From contig CAIZQH010000021.1 in the NCBI GenBank assembly GCA_903935095.1, positions 434,001 to 498,000 of the forward strand: a DNA stretch of 64,000 nt. Direction: 5' to 3'. The stretch's first letter is position 1. The number at the start of each line of letters is the position of its first letter. Of this stretch, positions 18,179 to 27,736 are shown piece after piece. Below the pieces are notes generated by a model that saw only the letters and a program-made list of their open reading frames with translations, was not told the origin of the DNA and made no database searches. Position numbers and translations under genes: made by a program. The DNA is from an uncultured Flavobacteriales bacterium. Lineage in GTDB: Bacteria; Bacteroidota; Bacteroidia; Flavobacteriales_D; Crocinitomicaceae.

Positions 18179-20959
18179 TTAACGAATTACGTTGATGACT
18201 CCAGATTTTTCAGTTTTACCATCTGTGTCCAGTTCTTTGTACCATGCTTTCCAAGAGTACATTCCCGGTTGAACTTTTTGTCCGTTATAATAGCCATCCC
18301 AGAAAGAATTTACATCATGTGTTTCCCAAACAACTTCACCCCAACGGTTATGAATGGTTAATTCAAAGTTTGCTTTATCTATCCCTTCCACATAAAACAT
18401 CCAAACTTGGTTGTGTTCATCATCATCCGGTGTGAAGGCAGTTGGTGCATAAAATATAACATCTGAAACAACTGAAATTGGGTAAGTCACTGAATCGGAA
18501 CAGCCTAAGGTAGTCGTTACAATCAACGTGATGTCATAAGTACCCATAACGCCTTCCGGATAAGTAATCATTGCACTACCACCATTATTGATCAAATTAG
18601 TTGCTCCTTGACTGAACCAAGTATAACTTGCAATATTTCCGGATGAAATATCATTGGTTTGTACGGTTGTTTCAAACCAAGTTAACGGGCTTTTAGACAT
18701 CGTAAAGTCTGCCGTAGGTAAAGGTGTTACTTCAACAATATCTTGGAAATGCCCATAATATAAACAACCATAAGTTGAGGTGACAATCATATCAACAGTG
18801 TAGGTTCCTGCTAGTGGTAATGTATGTGCTAATGGATCAAGGCCATTCGCAGTAAAGGATTCTCCATTGGAGAAAATGTACTGGGTAGATGCCACATCGG
18901 CACCATTGGTAGACAGATTAGTGAATACAAAATCACCAGGTAAACATTTTTGAGCAAAGTCAGGTGTGGTATTTGGAACAATTCCTAATGGGAAGGTAGT
19001 GGTCATACATTCCGTATTAATTGGTGAACCACAAGCTTCGCTTAAGGTTACGCAATAAACGGTTCCGCTATTTGCTGGGTCAACAGAAATCGAACTTCCA
19101 TTTCCAATTGGCAAACCATCTTGTGTCCAAGAATACGTATATGCTGTTGATCCACCTGTTCCATTCACTGTTAAAATAATAGCATCCTCAGAACAAATCA
19201 TGGAATCAGGAGTGATGTATGTGATGTCCAATGGTAGTGGTTCATTGATGGTAACATTTAAGGTTTGAATACAACCATTTAAATCAGTAACCGTTACGGT
19301 GTGAATACCTACACCTAAGTCCAATGCTGTTGCAGCAGAAGCTGTAGAGCCTGTCCAACTGTATGTGTAATTTGGTGTGCCTTGTGTAACATTAACGGTT
19401 GCTTGTCCATTAGCAAATGTATAGCAATTGGCATCAACGATATTTGTCATGTTCAATACCATTGCAGGTATTTCAGTGACAGTAATATAAATAGAATCAA
19501 AACACCCGCTAGCTGTCGAAGCATAACACCAATAATTTCCTGCACTCAATCCAGTTACTGTTTGTGTAGTTTGTCCATTACTCCATTCAAAGGTTATAGG
19601 ACCAGTTACAGGCGTAACATTCGCAGTGGCTGTTCCGTCATTGCCACCTGGACATGAAACCGGTGTAGTTGTCCCAGTGAAAGAAGCAGGATTATTAACA
19701 ATTGTAGCAGAACCTGTAGCAGTACAACCATTTGCATCTAATTGAGTAACATTGTATGTTCCAGCAAAAAGACCCGTTGCTGTTGCTCCATTTTGGTTTG
19801 AAGGTGTCCAAGTATATGTACAAGGCAAAGTTGCTCCCAAGCCTGCAACGGCAGTAGCTGAACCTACGCCTTGAGAACAAATATCAGGTAATGTGGTTGT
19901 GGTAACCGTTGGATTAGCTACGCTTAACCAAGTAGTATCTGTGGTGATTGAACCAATGCTTGTTCCGCATGCAGCTCCGGATAACAAGTATCCAGAAACG
20001 CCTGGTGGCATGGAATATGTGCTGCCCGTTGATGTTGTTCCAGGTAATCCGAGGGCTCCATTGTTGTAAGGAAAGGTTGCCAAAACAGTGCCGGCAGCAT
20101 TTACCGCTTGCCAAACAAAATTACTCCCTGGACTATTCACCATAATATATGGAACTTGTGACATAGTATAAGAACCCGTATTCATAGGAGATGTTGGAAC
20201 AAATCTACGTCCATCCTGATTAGCACTCCAAACTGTTAAATTCCTTCCCGGCGTAATGTGTGCTATGTTCATTGGTTGGTTCTCAGAGCCTTGAATCGCC
20301 AATCCTGAATTCCATGTGGTACATAGTGGTTTATTTCCAATATGCAATTCAAAAATATTTGAAGTTTCATAAAGCACAATTGACATATAATTGCATTGTG
20401 CAGTACAACTGAACATTGGTATGTTTTTGTACAGCACTATAAATTTCCTATTTGGTGCACTTCCTATTGTTTGATATTGAATTTGACCTCCCAAACTTGG
20501 GTTAATGTCTTGATAAGTGAGCATAATGGAATTACTTGCTCCAGGTAACGATGTTGAAGGTAATGGCAATCCACCAAAAAAGGAGTACGGACAATATTGA
20601 TTTGCACTTGCCAAATTAAAGGTGATTAATCCGTTTGATCCAATGACACATTGCGTATAATTCACTCCGTAAAAACTAAAGGGGAATCCGATTGCAACTG
20701 CACTAGACCAAGAATCATCAGTTAAAGAAACATTTGTCGGAGCATTTAAATAAAATCCGGCAGCGCTTCCTGGATTTGCTCCAGTATTGCAATTATTAAT
20801 GGTCACAGTTTGGGTTGGACAAATGGTTGCATCTTGACCAAGACACAGAACAACATTGTTTTGGCTATTTACATTCCATTCAGCTAAAAAAATGAGCATT
20901 ATGGTCAATAATACCTGAAAGAAATTGGTTTTTTTTGATGGCGAAGTTAACATATTCAT
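18179..20959 (-). CDS. Large secreted protein with SprB-like repeats and T9SS type B sorting domain
   Basis: Predicted cell-surface or secreted protein, 926 residues. A signal peptide at 1-32 ends NVNSQ. Residues about 40-270 form a domain often found in such proteins. Several repeats of about 75 residues follow (pattern GTATANVT...FEWSNGQTT..TGLSAGNYW), resembling SprB repeats. PKD-like domains come next. The last 95 residues carry the gliding-motility-associated C-terminal domain: PTAFTPDDDEHN, HNRWGEVVWE, WDGYYNGQ, QPGMYSW. That domain is the known type B signal for the type IX secretion system. A ligand cannot be inferred. Confidence 0.9.
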   Translation of the reverse strand: MNMLTSPSKKTNFFQVLLTIMLIFLAEWNVNSQNNVVLCLGQDATICPTQTVTINNCNTGANPGSAAGFYLNAPTNVSLTDDSWSSAVAIGFPFSFYGVNYTQCVIGSNGLITFNLASANQYCPYSFFGGLPLPSTSLPGASNSIMLTYQDINPSLGGQIQYQTIGSAPNRKFIVLYKNIPMFSCTAQCNYMSIVLYETSNIFELHIGNKPLCTTWNSGLAIQGSENQPMNIAHITPGRNLTVWSANQDGRRFVPTSPMNTGSYTMSQVPYIMVNSPGSNFVWQAVNAAGTVLATFPYNNGALGLPGTTSTGSTYSMPPGVSGYLLSGAACGTSIGSITTDTTWLSVANPTVTTTTLPDICSQGVGSATAVAGLGATLPCTYTWTPSNQNGATATGLFAGTYNVTQLDANGCTATGSATIVNNPASFTGTTTPVSCPGGNDGTATANVTPVTGPITFEWSNGQTTQTVTGLSAGNYWCYASTASGCFDSIYITVTEIPAMVLNMTNIVDANCYTFANGQATVNVTQGTPNYTYSWTGSTASAATALDLGVGIHTVTVTDLNGCIQTLNVTINEPLPLDITYITPDSMICSEDAIILTVNGTGGSTAYTYSWTQDGLPIGNGSSISVDPANSGTVYCVTLSEACGSPINTECMTTTFPLGIVPNTTPDFAQKCLPGDFVFTNLSTNGADVASTQYIFSNGESFTANGLDPLAHTLPLAGTYTVDMIVTSTYGCLYYGHFQDIVEVTPLPTADFTMSKSPLTWFETTVQTNDISSGNIASYTWFSQGATNLINNGGSAMITYPEGVMGTYDITLIVTTTLGCSDSVTYPISVVSDVIFYAPTAFTPDDDEHNQVWMFYVEGIDKANFELTIHNRWGEVVWETHDVNSFWDGYYNGQKVQPGMYSWKAWYKELDTDGKTEKSGVINVIR

Positions 20960-21022
20960 AGGTTCTACTAATAAGTTCTGAATGCTAAACGATAAAAATC
21001 ATTCTAGGTTGCTTAAGCGATT

Positions 21023-21053
21023 CAAAAATAAGAAAAAAAGATTCGTTTAACAA
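21023..21053 (-). promoter_or_regulatory. Promoter of the T9SS-cargo operon
   Basis: Minus-strand TTG (complement of 21051-21053), 20-base spacer, TATTTTTG (complement of 21023-21030), about 63 bases before the ATG at 20959. It would drive the secreted protein, DUF4197 and phosphorylase genes. Confidence 0.6.
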
Positions 21054-21114
21054 GGTTCCTAGATTTTAAATGCCGTTTGAATCTAAGTACATTCCAAAGT
21101 TTTCATGAAGATAA

Positions 21115-22575
<1,461 letters not shown>

Positions 22576-22595
22576 TATCCCATTCATAAAAATGT

Positions 22596-22625
22596 AAATC
22601 CCGTCTTTGGCGGGATTTTTTTTGT
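22596..22625 (+). terminator. gdhA intrinsic terminator
   Basis: AAATCCCG-TCTTTGG-CGGGATTT followed by a run of T. A perfect 8-bp stem directly after gdhA. Confidence 0.9.
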
Positions 22626-22657
22626 GCTTATTTTCTGAATTTTCAGCACCTTTGTAT

Positions 22658-23158
22658 GTGATTCATCGACTAATAATTTGCTGTTTTATTCTTTGTCAAC
22701 ACTGGCTTTGTCTAGCGCAAAATCAAGTTGAATCTGGTGTTAGGCGAATCGGACTTGCACAGGAATTTCAGAAATTCACACCCTTTACTCGGGCACGCCT
22801 TCAATGTGAGCGAAATAAAAGCTTCTTTGCTGTGAACCTTGGATTTTCAATACAAAAGGCAAGCCAGCAACTCTTCGCTCCATCCGTTGCAATTGATTAC
22901 GCTCATCTTTGGAAAATCAAACGTATTTATCTTGGTCCAGTCGTGGACTTTTCTATGGATTCACATGTGTTTGGGACGCGTTTTTTGTACCTTCATTCTT
23001 CGGTTGGATATCGATTAGCAGTAGGTGAAAAAATCCAATTTTTTCAAGAAGCAACGATTGGTCCAACGATGGAATCCTTTACCTACTTAAGTCAAAAGAA
23101 TCAGCAATTCACGTGGAATTATCATGTTCAACTGGGACTACAGTATGCGCTTCGTTAA
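22658..23158 (+). CDS. Hypothetical exported protein, possible small beta-barrel
   Basis: Unrecognised. From GTG 22658 it has 166 residues, with a Cys-rich hydrophobic N-terminus (IICCFILCQHWLCLAQ) that looks like a signal peptide. Alternating hydrophobic/polar strands follow (for example IYLGPVVDFSMDSHVFGTRF), as in outer-membrane barrels. Longer in-frame starts run into the gdhA terminator and are rejected. CACCTTTG at 22647-22654 is a one-mismatch -7 element just before the GTG. Its end overlaps the next gene. Confidence 0.5.
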   Translation: MIHRLIICCFILCQHWLCLAQNQVESGVRRIGLAQEFQKFTPFTRARLQCERNKSFFAVNLGFSIQKASQQLFAPSVAIDYAHLWKIKRIYLGPVVDFSMDSHVFGTRFLYLHSSVGYRLAVGEKIQFFQEATIGPTMESFTYLSQKNQQFTWNYHVQLGLQYALR

Positions 23159-23945
23159 AATAACGTTCTTGTTAAGTGTCCTTTTTGCTTGCGCGAAAAG
23201 CGAAGAAGTCAAGAATATCCTTGTTTTTGGACATGCTGGAATGGGATTGAGTATGGATAATTCTATTTATCATGATAATTCAAAAGAAGCGGTTTCGTTA
23301 GCTTTGAATTTACCAACTTCGAATGGGGTGGAAGTAGATGTGCGTTTAGGTGCTGATGGAACCTTATGGCTGTATCACGATGAATGGTTGGAGGCAGAAA
23401 CTAATGGAAAAGGTTGTGTTTCGGAGCTAAGCGATCTGGATTTGTCTAAAATCAACTATCAAACCCTAAAGAAAGAAAAATTGGTGAAATTAATCGATGT
23501 GTTGAGTCAAGTGCGAGAAGATCAACTTCTGTTTATTGATTTGAAGCATGTCAATTCTTGTCACAATGAATGGGTGGATTTCGAGCGCTTAATGTTTGCG
23601 TTTGAAGATCAGCTAGATGCGTATAAAGATCAGGTGAAAATCATTTGTTCCAATGAATATTGGTTGAATAATCTGGCGCTTCACTACGAAGTGTTGTTTT
23701 CAACGGATGATTTCGAAGAAGGAAAGAAAATTATTCAGAAATATTCTTCCATAAAAGGATTGGTCATTCGAAATACGGCGATTGATGCTGCAGAAGTAAA
23801 TTGGATCAAAAGACAAAATCAATCTGTATATTTATATGACATTCGTTCCCTGAAAGGGATTCGAAAGGCATACAGGAAGCATCCAACCGGAATCTTTGCA
23901 GACGATCTTAGAAATGCTTTAGTCGAAAGAGGTTATGCTTTGTAG
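23145..23945 (+). CDS. Glycerophosphodiester phosphodiesterase-like lipoprotein
   Basis: The TIM-barrel GDPD family cleaves glycerophosphodiesters to glycerol-3-phosphate and an alcohol. Seen: GHAGMG (first catalytic His; the usual HRG Arg is Ala), [20 protein letters not shown] (metal-binding Glu/Asp and second His) and [11 protein letters not shown] 23145 gives a signal ending LLSVLFAC, a plausible lipobox, so it is probably an envelope lipoprotein of 266 residues. It overlaps the upstream gene by 14 bases and the convergent gcvT by 13. Because motif residues differ, its substrate is uncertain. Confidence 0.75.
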   Translation: MRFVKITFLLSVLFACAKSEEVKNILVFGHAGMGLSMDNSIYHDNSKEAVSLALNLPTSNGVEVDVRLGADGTLWLYHDEWLEAETNGKGCVSELSDLDLSKINYQTLKKEKLVKLIDVLSQVREDQLLFIDLKHVNSCHNEWVDFERLMFAFEDQLDAYKDQVKIICSNEYWLNNLALHYEVLFSTDDFEEGKKIIQKYSSIKGLVIRNTAIDAAEVNWIKRQNQSVYLYDIRSLKGIRKAYRKHPTGIFADDLRNALVERGYAL

Positions 23946-25015
23946 AAAGGTAATTTCACGACTTGGGCTTTAATCCCTTTTTCGCGGATTTCAATGAAGA
24001 TTTCATGGTCCAACTTACTGTTCTCGATTGTTACATATCCAAGTCCAATCCCTATTTTCATGCTGGGGGACATTGTTCCGGAGGTTACTTTTCCGATAAC
24101 TGTTCCAGCTGCATCCAAAATTGGATAATCGTGACGAGGAATTCCGCGGTCAATCATTTCGAAAGCGACTAATTTACGTGTTACACCTGCTTCTTTTTGT
24201 TTCGCAAGGAATTCAGAATCGGTGAAATCCTTCGTGAATTTCGTTATCCATCCTAATCCTGCTTCCAACGGAGAAGTCGTGTCATCGATGTCGTTTCCAT
24301 ATAAACAGAATCCCATTTCTAAACGAAGCGTATCGCGTGCGGCAAGTCCAATCGGTTTGATTCCAAAGTCAGCTCCAGCAGCAAAAACAGCATCCCATAC
24401 CTTGTTGGCGTCTTCGTTTTTTACATACACTTCAAATCCACCTGAGCCAGTGTAACCTGTTGCAGAAATCATGATGTTATCAATTCCAGCAAATGTCCCA
24501 TGTTGAAACGTATAATACGGCATGTTCGATAAATCGATGCTTGTCAAAGATTGCATCGCTTTCGCGGCTTTAGGACCTTGAATCGCAAGCAAACTGTATT
24601 GATCAGATAGATTTTCCATTTCTACACCTAAGTCATTGTGGGAAGAAATCCAATCCCAATCTTTTTCAATATTCGAGGCATTAACAACGATGAAATACTC
24701 TTCAGCATTCACACGGTAGATGATTAAGTCGTCCACAATACCACCTTTGCCATTCGGCATGCACGAATACTGTGCTTTTCCATCAAACAATACCGAAGCA
24801 TCATTGGAAGCAAATTTTTGAATCAATGCTAAAGCATTTGGACCTCTTAATACAAATTCCCCCATGTGAGAAACATCAAAAACACCCACTGCATTGCGCA
24901 CTGTTTCGTGCTCGGCATTCACTCCTTCGTATTGTACGGGCATATTATATCCCGCAAAAGGAACCATTTTCGCTCCAAGATCAATGTGTTTTTGTGAGAG
25001 TGCTGTGTTTTTCAT
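23933..25015 (-). CDS. gcvT: Aminomethyltransferase, glycine cleavage T protein
   Basis: Tetrahydrofolate-dependent step of the glycine cleavage system, releasing ammonia and forming 5,10-methylene-THF. 360 residues. Visible family segments are [20 protein letters not shown], the central [37 protein letters not shown] and [12 protein letters not shown]. It lies 31 bases downstream of efp on the same strand with no promoter between, so read-through is likely. No gcvP or gcvH nearby. Confidence 0.95.
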   Translation of the reverse strand: MKNTALSQKHIDLGAKMVPFAGYNMPVQYEGVNAEHETVRNAVGVFDVSHMGEFVLRGPNALALIQKFASNDASVLFDGKAQYSCMPNGKGGIVDDLIIYRVNAEEYFIVVNASNIEKDWDWISSHNDLGVEMENLSDQYSLLAIQGPKAAKAMQSLTSIDLSNMPYYTFQHGTFAGIDNIMISATGYTGSGGFEVYVKNEDANKVWDAVFAAGADFGIKPIGLAARDTLRLEMGFCLYGNDIDDTTSPLEAGLGWITKFTKDFTDSEFLAKQKEAGVTRKLVAFEMIDRGIPRHDYPILDAAGTVIGKVTSGTMSPSMKIGIGLGYVTIENSKLDHEIFIEIREKGIKAQVVKLPFYKA

Positions 25016-25046
25016 TTGGAATTATTAAAGCGTTAAATGCTGGGAA

Positions 25047-25613
25047 TTAGTTTTTCACACGTTCTACGTAAACGCCCGTTCTTGTATCGATTTTAATAAC
25101 TTCACCATTATCGATAAACAACGGAACTTTAACTTCTGCTCCTGTGGCAATCGTTGCTGGTTTCATGGAGTTCGTTGCTGTATCTCCTTTTACTCCGGGC
25201 TCCGTATACGTAACTTCAGAAATGATGTACATCGGTAATTCAACCACAAGTGGCATCTCTTCTTCCGCGTGGAATAGGATGTTAACGATCATTCCTTCTT
25301 GCAAGAATCCAGGCTTTTCAACCATTTTCAATGGAATATTGACTTGCTCATATGTTTCATTGTTCATGAATACATAGGATTCTGGTTCTTGGTACAGGTA
25401 TTGGTATTCACGGTTCTCAATGCGAACCGGATCAATTTTATGTCCAGCTGAAAAGGTGTTGTCAATCACTCTTCCTGATTCAATTTGACGCATTTTTGTA
25501 CGAACGAATGCAGGACCTTTACCTGGCTTAACATGTTGGAATTCGATGATTTGATAAAGTTTATCATTGTGACGTATGCACAATCCGTTGCGGATATCTG
25601 AAGTATTTGCCAT
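25047..25613 (-). CDS. efp: Translation elongation factor P
   Basis: Relieves ribosome stalling at polyproline stretches. 188 residues, three-domain EF-P. The tip of domain I reads KPGKGPAF with Lys32 in the modifiable position. The central GHKIDPVRIENREYQYLY and C-terminal IDTRTGVYVERV are standard. No modification enzyme (EpmA/B, EarP or YmfI type) is visible in the window. Confidence 0.96.
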   Translation of the reverse strand: MANTSDIRNGLCIRHNDKLYQIIEFQHVKPGKGPAFVRTKMRQIESGRVIDNTFSAGHKIDPVRIENREYQYLYQEPESYVFMNNETYEQVNIPLKMVEKPGFLQEGMIVNILFHAEEEMPLVVELPMYIISEVTYTEPGVKGDTATNSMKPATIATGAEVKVPLFIDNGEVIKIDTRTGVYVERVKN

Positions 25614-25634
25614 AATTCAATTCAAATTAGGTCG

Positions 25635-25642
25635 CAAATATA
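25635..25642 (-). promoter_or_regulatory. -7 element of the efp promoter
   Basis: Minus-strand TATATTTG, 21 bases before the efp ATG. No clear -33 TTG. Confidence 0.5.
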
Positions 25643-25687
25643 GGATTTTGAGTCGAAATCACCATCCTTTCCCTTGAAATTCATGGC

Positions 25688-25719
25688 AGATCAACTTCAT
25701 TCAAGTTTGATCTTTTTTG
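25688..25719 (+). terminator. Hairpin with T-run in the efp-parE intergenic region
   Basis: AGATCAACTT / AAGTTTGATCT pairs with one bulged base and is followed by TTTTTT on the plus strand. It looks like a terminator but no gene ends here. It may block read-through toward parE or be part of a leader from an unseen promoter. Confidence 0.3.
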
Positions 25720-25813
25720 GAAATACACTTAGTTCTTGAAATAAAGCCCTTTATCAACCGATTTTCGTTCATAAAAATCACTGTTTCCATGTAAAATCAG
25801 TGTGTCTAAAGGT

Positions 25814-25821
25814 TATTTTTG
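25814..25821 (+). promoter_or_regulatory. -7 element of the parE promoter
   Basis: TATTTTTG, 26 bases before ATG 25848. The in-frame start at 25800 would lie upstream of it and is rejected. Confidence 0.5.
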
Positions 25822-25847
25822 TTATTCCGAAATCATTAAAATTCGAA

Positions 25848-27734
25848 ATGGCAGAAAATCAATATACTGAAGACAACATACGCTCCCTCGATTGGAAGGA
25901 ACATATTCGACTTCGTCCGGGTATGTATATCGGTAAGCTTGGCGATGGTGCTGCAGCTGACGATGGAATTTACATTCTTGTGAAAGAGGTGGTGGATAAC
26001 TGTATCGATGAGTTTGTCATGGGGAACGGAAAACGTGTGGATATCAAAGTGAAAGATGGAACGGTTTCTGTTCGTGATTATGGACGAGGTATTCCACTTG
26101 GGAAAGTAGTGGAAGTAGTTTCTAAAATGAATACCGGTGGAAAATACGATTCGAAAGCTTTTAAGAAATCCGTTGGTTTAAATGGTGTCGGAACAAAAGC
26201 GGTTAATGCCCTTTCTTCTTATTTCATGGTCTATTCCGTGCGTGAAGGCGAAAAGAAAATGGCTGAATTCTCGAAAGGGGAATTGGTGAAGGATTATCCA
26301 ATGGAGAAGACGGATGAGGTGAATGGAACCTATGTTGAATTCATTCCAGATGAATCAATTTTTAAGAAATATGCCTTTAAGACTGCTTATTTGGATAAAA
26401 TGATGTGGAATTATTGCTATTTGAATCGTGGATTATCCATGTATTATAATGGGGAGAAGTTTCAATCTAAAGATGGGTTAAAGGATTTATTGGAAAACAA
26501 CATGGATGGTGATCCACTGTATCCAATTATTCACTTGGAGGACGAAGATATCGAGGTAGCATTCACACATGGACGAACGTACGGTGAGGATTATTATTCT
26601 TTTGTCAATGGTCAACATACCACACAAGGTGGAACACATCAAAGTGCTTTCCGTGAATCGGTAGCGAAAGTCATCCGTGATTTTTACAACAAAAACTACG
26701 AGGCGTCAGATATTCGTCAGTCCATTGTAGCGGCTATAGCTGTTAAAGTAATTGAGCCAGTATTTGAATCACAAACGAAAACGAAGCTTGGTTCTCAAGA
26801 AATTGAGCCAGGCGGAAAATCGATGCGTGCGTTTATCAACGACTTTTTGAAAGATAAACTCGATAATTACCTGCACCGTAATCCGGATGTAGCTGAAACG
26901 ATTGAAAAGAAAATTAAACAGTCCGAACGCGAACGCAAAGAATTAGCGGGAATCCGTAAAATCGCTCGTGACCGGTCTAAAAAATCAAATTTACACAACA
27001 AGAAATTACGTGATTGTCGCTCGCACTTAACGGATTTAAAGGATGAAAAACGCGAAGAAACAACACTATTTATTACGGAAGGGGATTCAGCGAGTGGATC
27101 CATTACGAAATCAAGAGATGTTACAACTCAAGCAGTATTTTCACTGAGGGGGAAGCCATTGAATTGCTATGGCTTGACCAAGAAAGTCGTTTATGAGAAC
27201 GAAGAGTTTAACTTGATTCAGGCGGCCTTGGACATTGAAGACGACATGGATAATTTGCGCTACAACAAGATTGTGATTGCGACCGATGCCGATGTCGATG
27301 GAATGCACATTCGCATGTTGTTGTTGACGTTTTTCCTTCAGTTCTTTCCAGATTTGGTAAAGCGCAACCACGTGTATGTCTTGCAAACGCCGTTGTTCCG
27401 TGTCCGCAATAAAAAGAAAACGATTTACTGTTATTCTGATGAAGAACGCCGCAATGCCATCGAAGAGATTGGTAAAGGTGCAGAGATCACTCGATTCAAA
27501 GGACTAGGAGAGATTTCCCCCGATGAGTTTATTCACTTTATCGGAGAAGATATTAGGTTAGAACCGGTACTCTTGACAAAAGACAATTCGATTGATTCGA
27601 TTTTATCCTACTTCATGGGAAAAAACACACAAGAGCGCCAAGAATTTATCATCGATAATTTGCGCGTCGAAAAGGATGTTGTGGATCAAGGAAAAGCTGA
27701 ATTAAATACGAACGAAATAGAAATTGCTTCTTAA
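25848..27734 (+). CDS. parE: DNA topoisomerase IV subunit B
   Basis: ATPase and TOPRIM subunit of a type IIA topoisomerase. 628 residues from ATG 25848 ([14 protein letters not shown]). GHKL ATP-site: [46 protein letters not shown] (usually EGDSAGGSA) and [12 protein letters not shown]. It lacks the long insert of many gyrase B proteins. The parC gene follows after 2 bases, which favours topoisomerase IV over gyrase. Confidence 0.93.
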   Translation: MAENQYTEDNIRSLDWKEHIRLRPGMYIGKLGDGAAADDGIYILVKEVVDNCIDEFVMGNGKRVDIKVKDGTVSVRDYGRGIPLGKVVEVVSKMNTGGKYDSKAFKKSVGLNGVGTKAVNALSSYFMVYSVREGEKKMAEFSKGELVKDYPMEKTDEVNGTYVEFIPDESIFKKYAFKTAYLDKMMWNYCYLNRGLSMYYNGEKFQSKDGLKDLLENNMDGDPLYPIIHLEDEDIEVAFTHGRTYGEDYYSFVNGQHTTQGGTHQSAFRESVAKVIRDFYNKNYEASDIRQSIVAAIAVKVIEPVFESQTKTKLGSQEIEPGGKSMRAFINDFLKDKLDNYLHRNPDVAETIEKKIKQSERERKELAGIRKIARDRSKKSNLHNKKLRDCRSHLTDLKDEKREETTLFITEGDSASGSITKSRDVTTQAVFSLRGKPLNCYGLTKKVVYENEEFNLIQAALDIEDDMDNLRYNKIVIATDADVDGMHIRMLLLTFFLQFFPDLVKRNHVYVLQTPLFRVRNKKKTIYCYSDEERRNAIEEIGKGAEITRFKGLGEISPDEFIHFIGEDIRLEPVLLTKDNSIDSILSYFMGKNTQERQEFIIDNLRVEKDVVDQGKAELNTNEIEIAS

Positions 27735-27736
27735 TC

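Noticed and set aside
22607-22657. Upstream start of the hypothetical exported protein
   Set aside because: It would place the start codon inside the gdhA terminator stem-loop.
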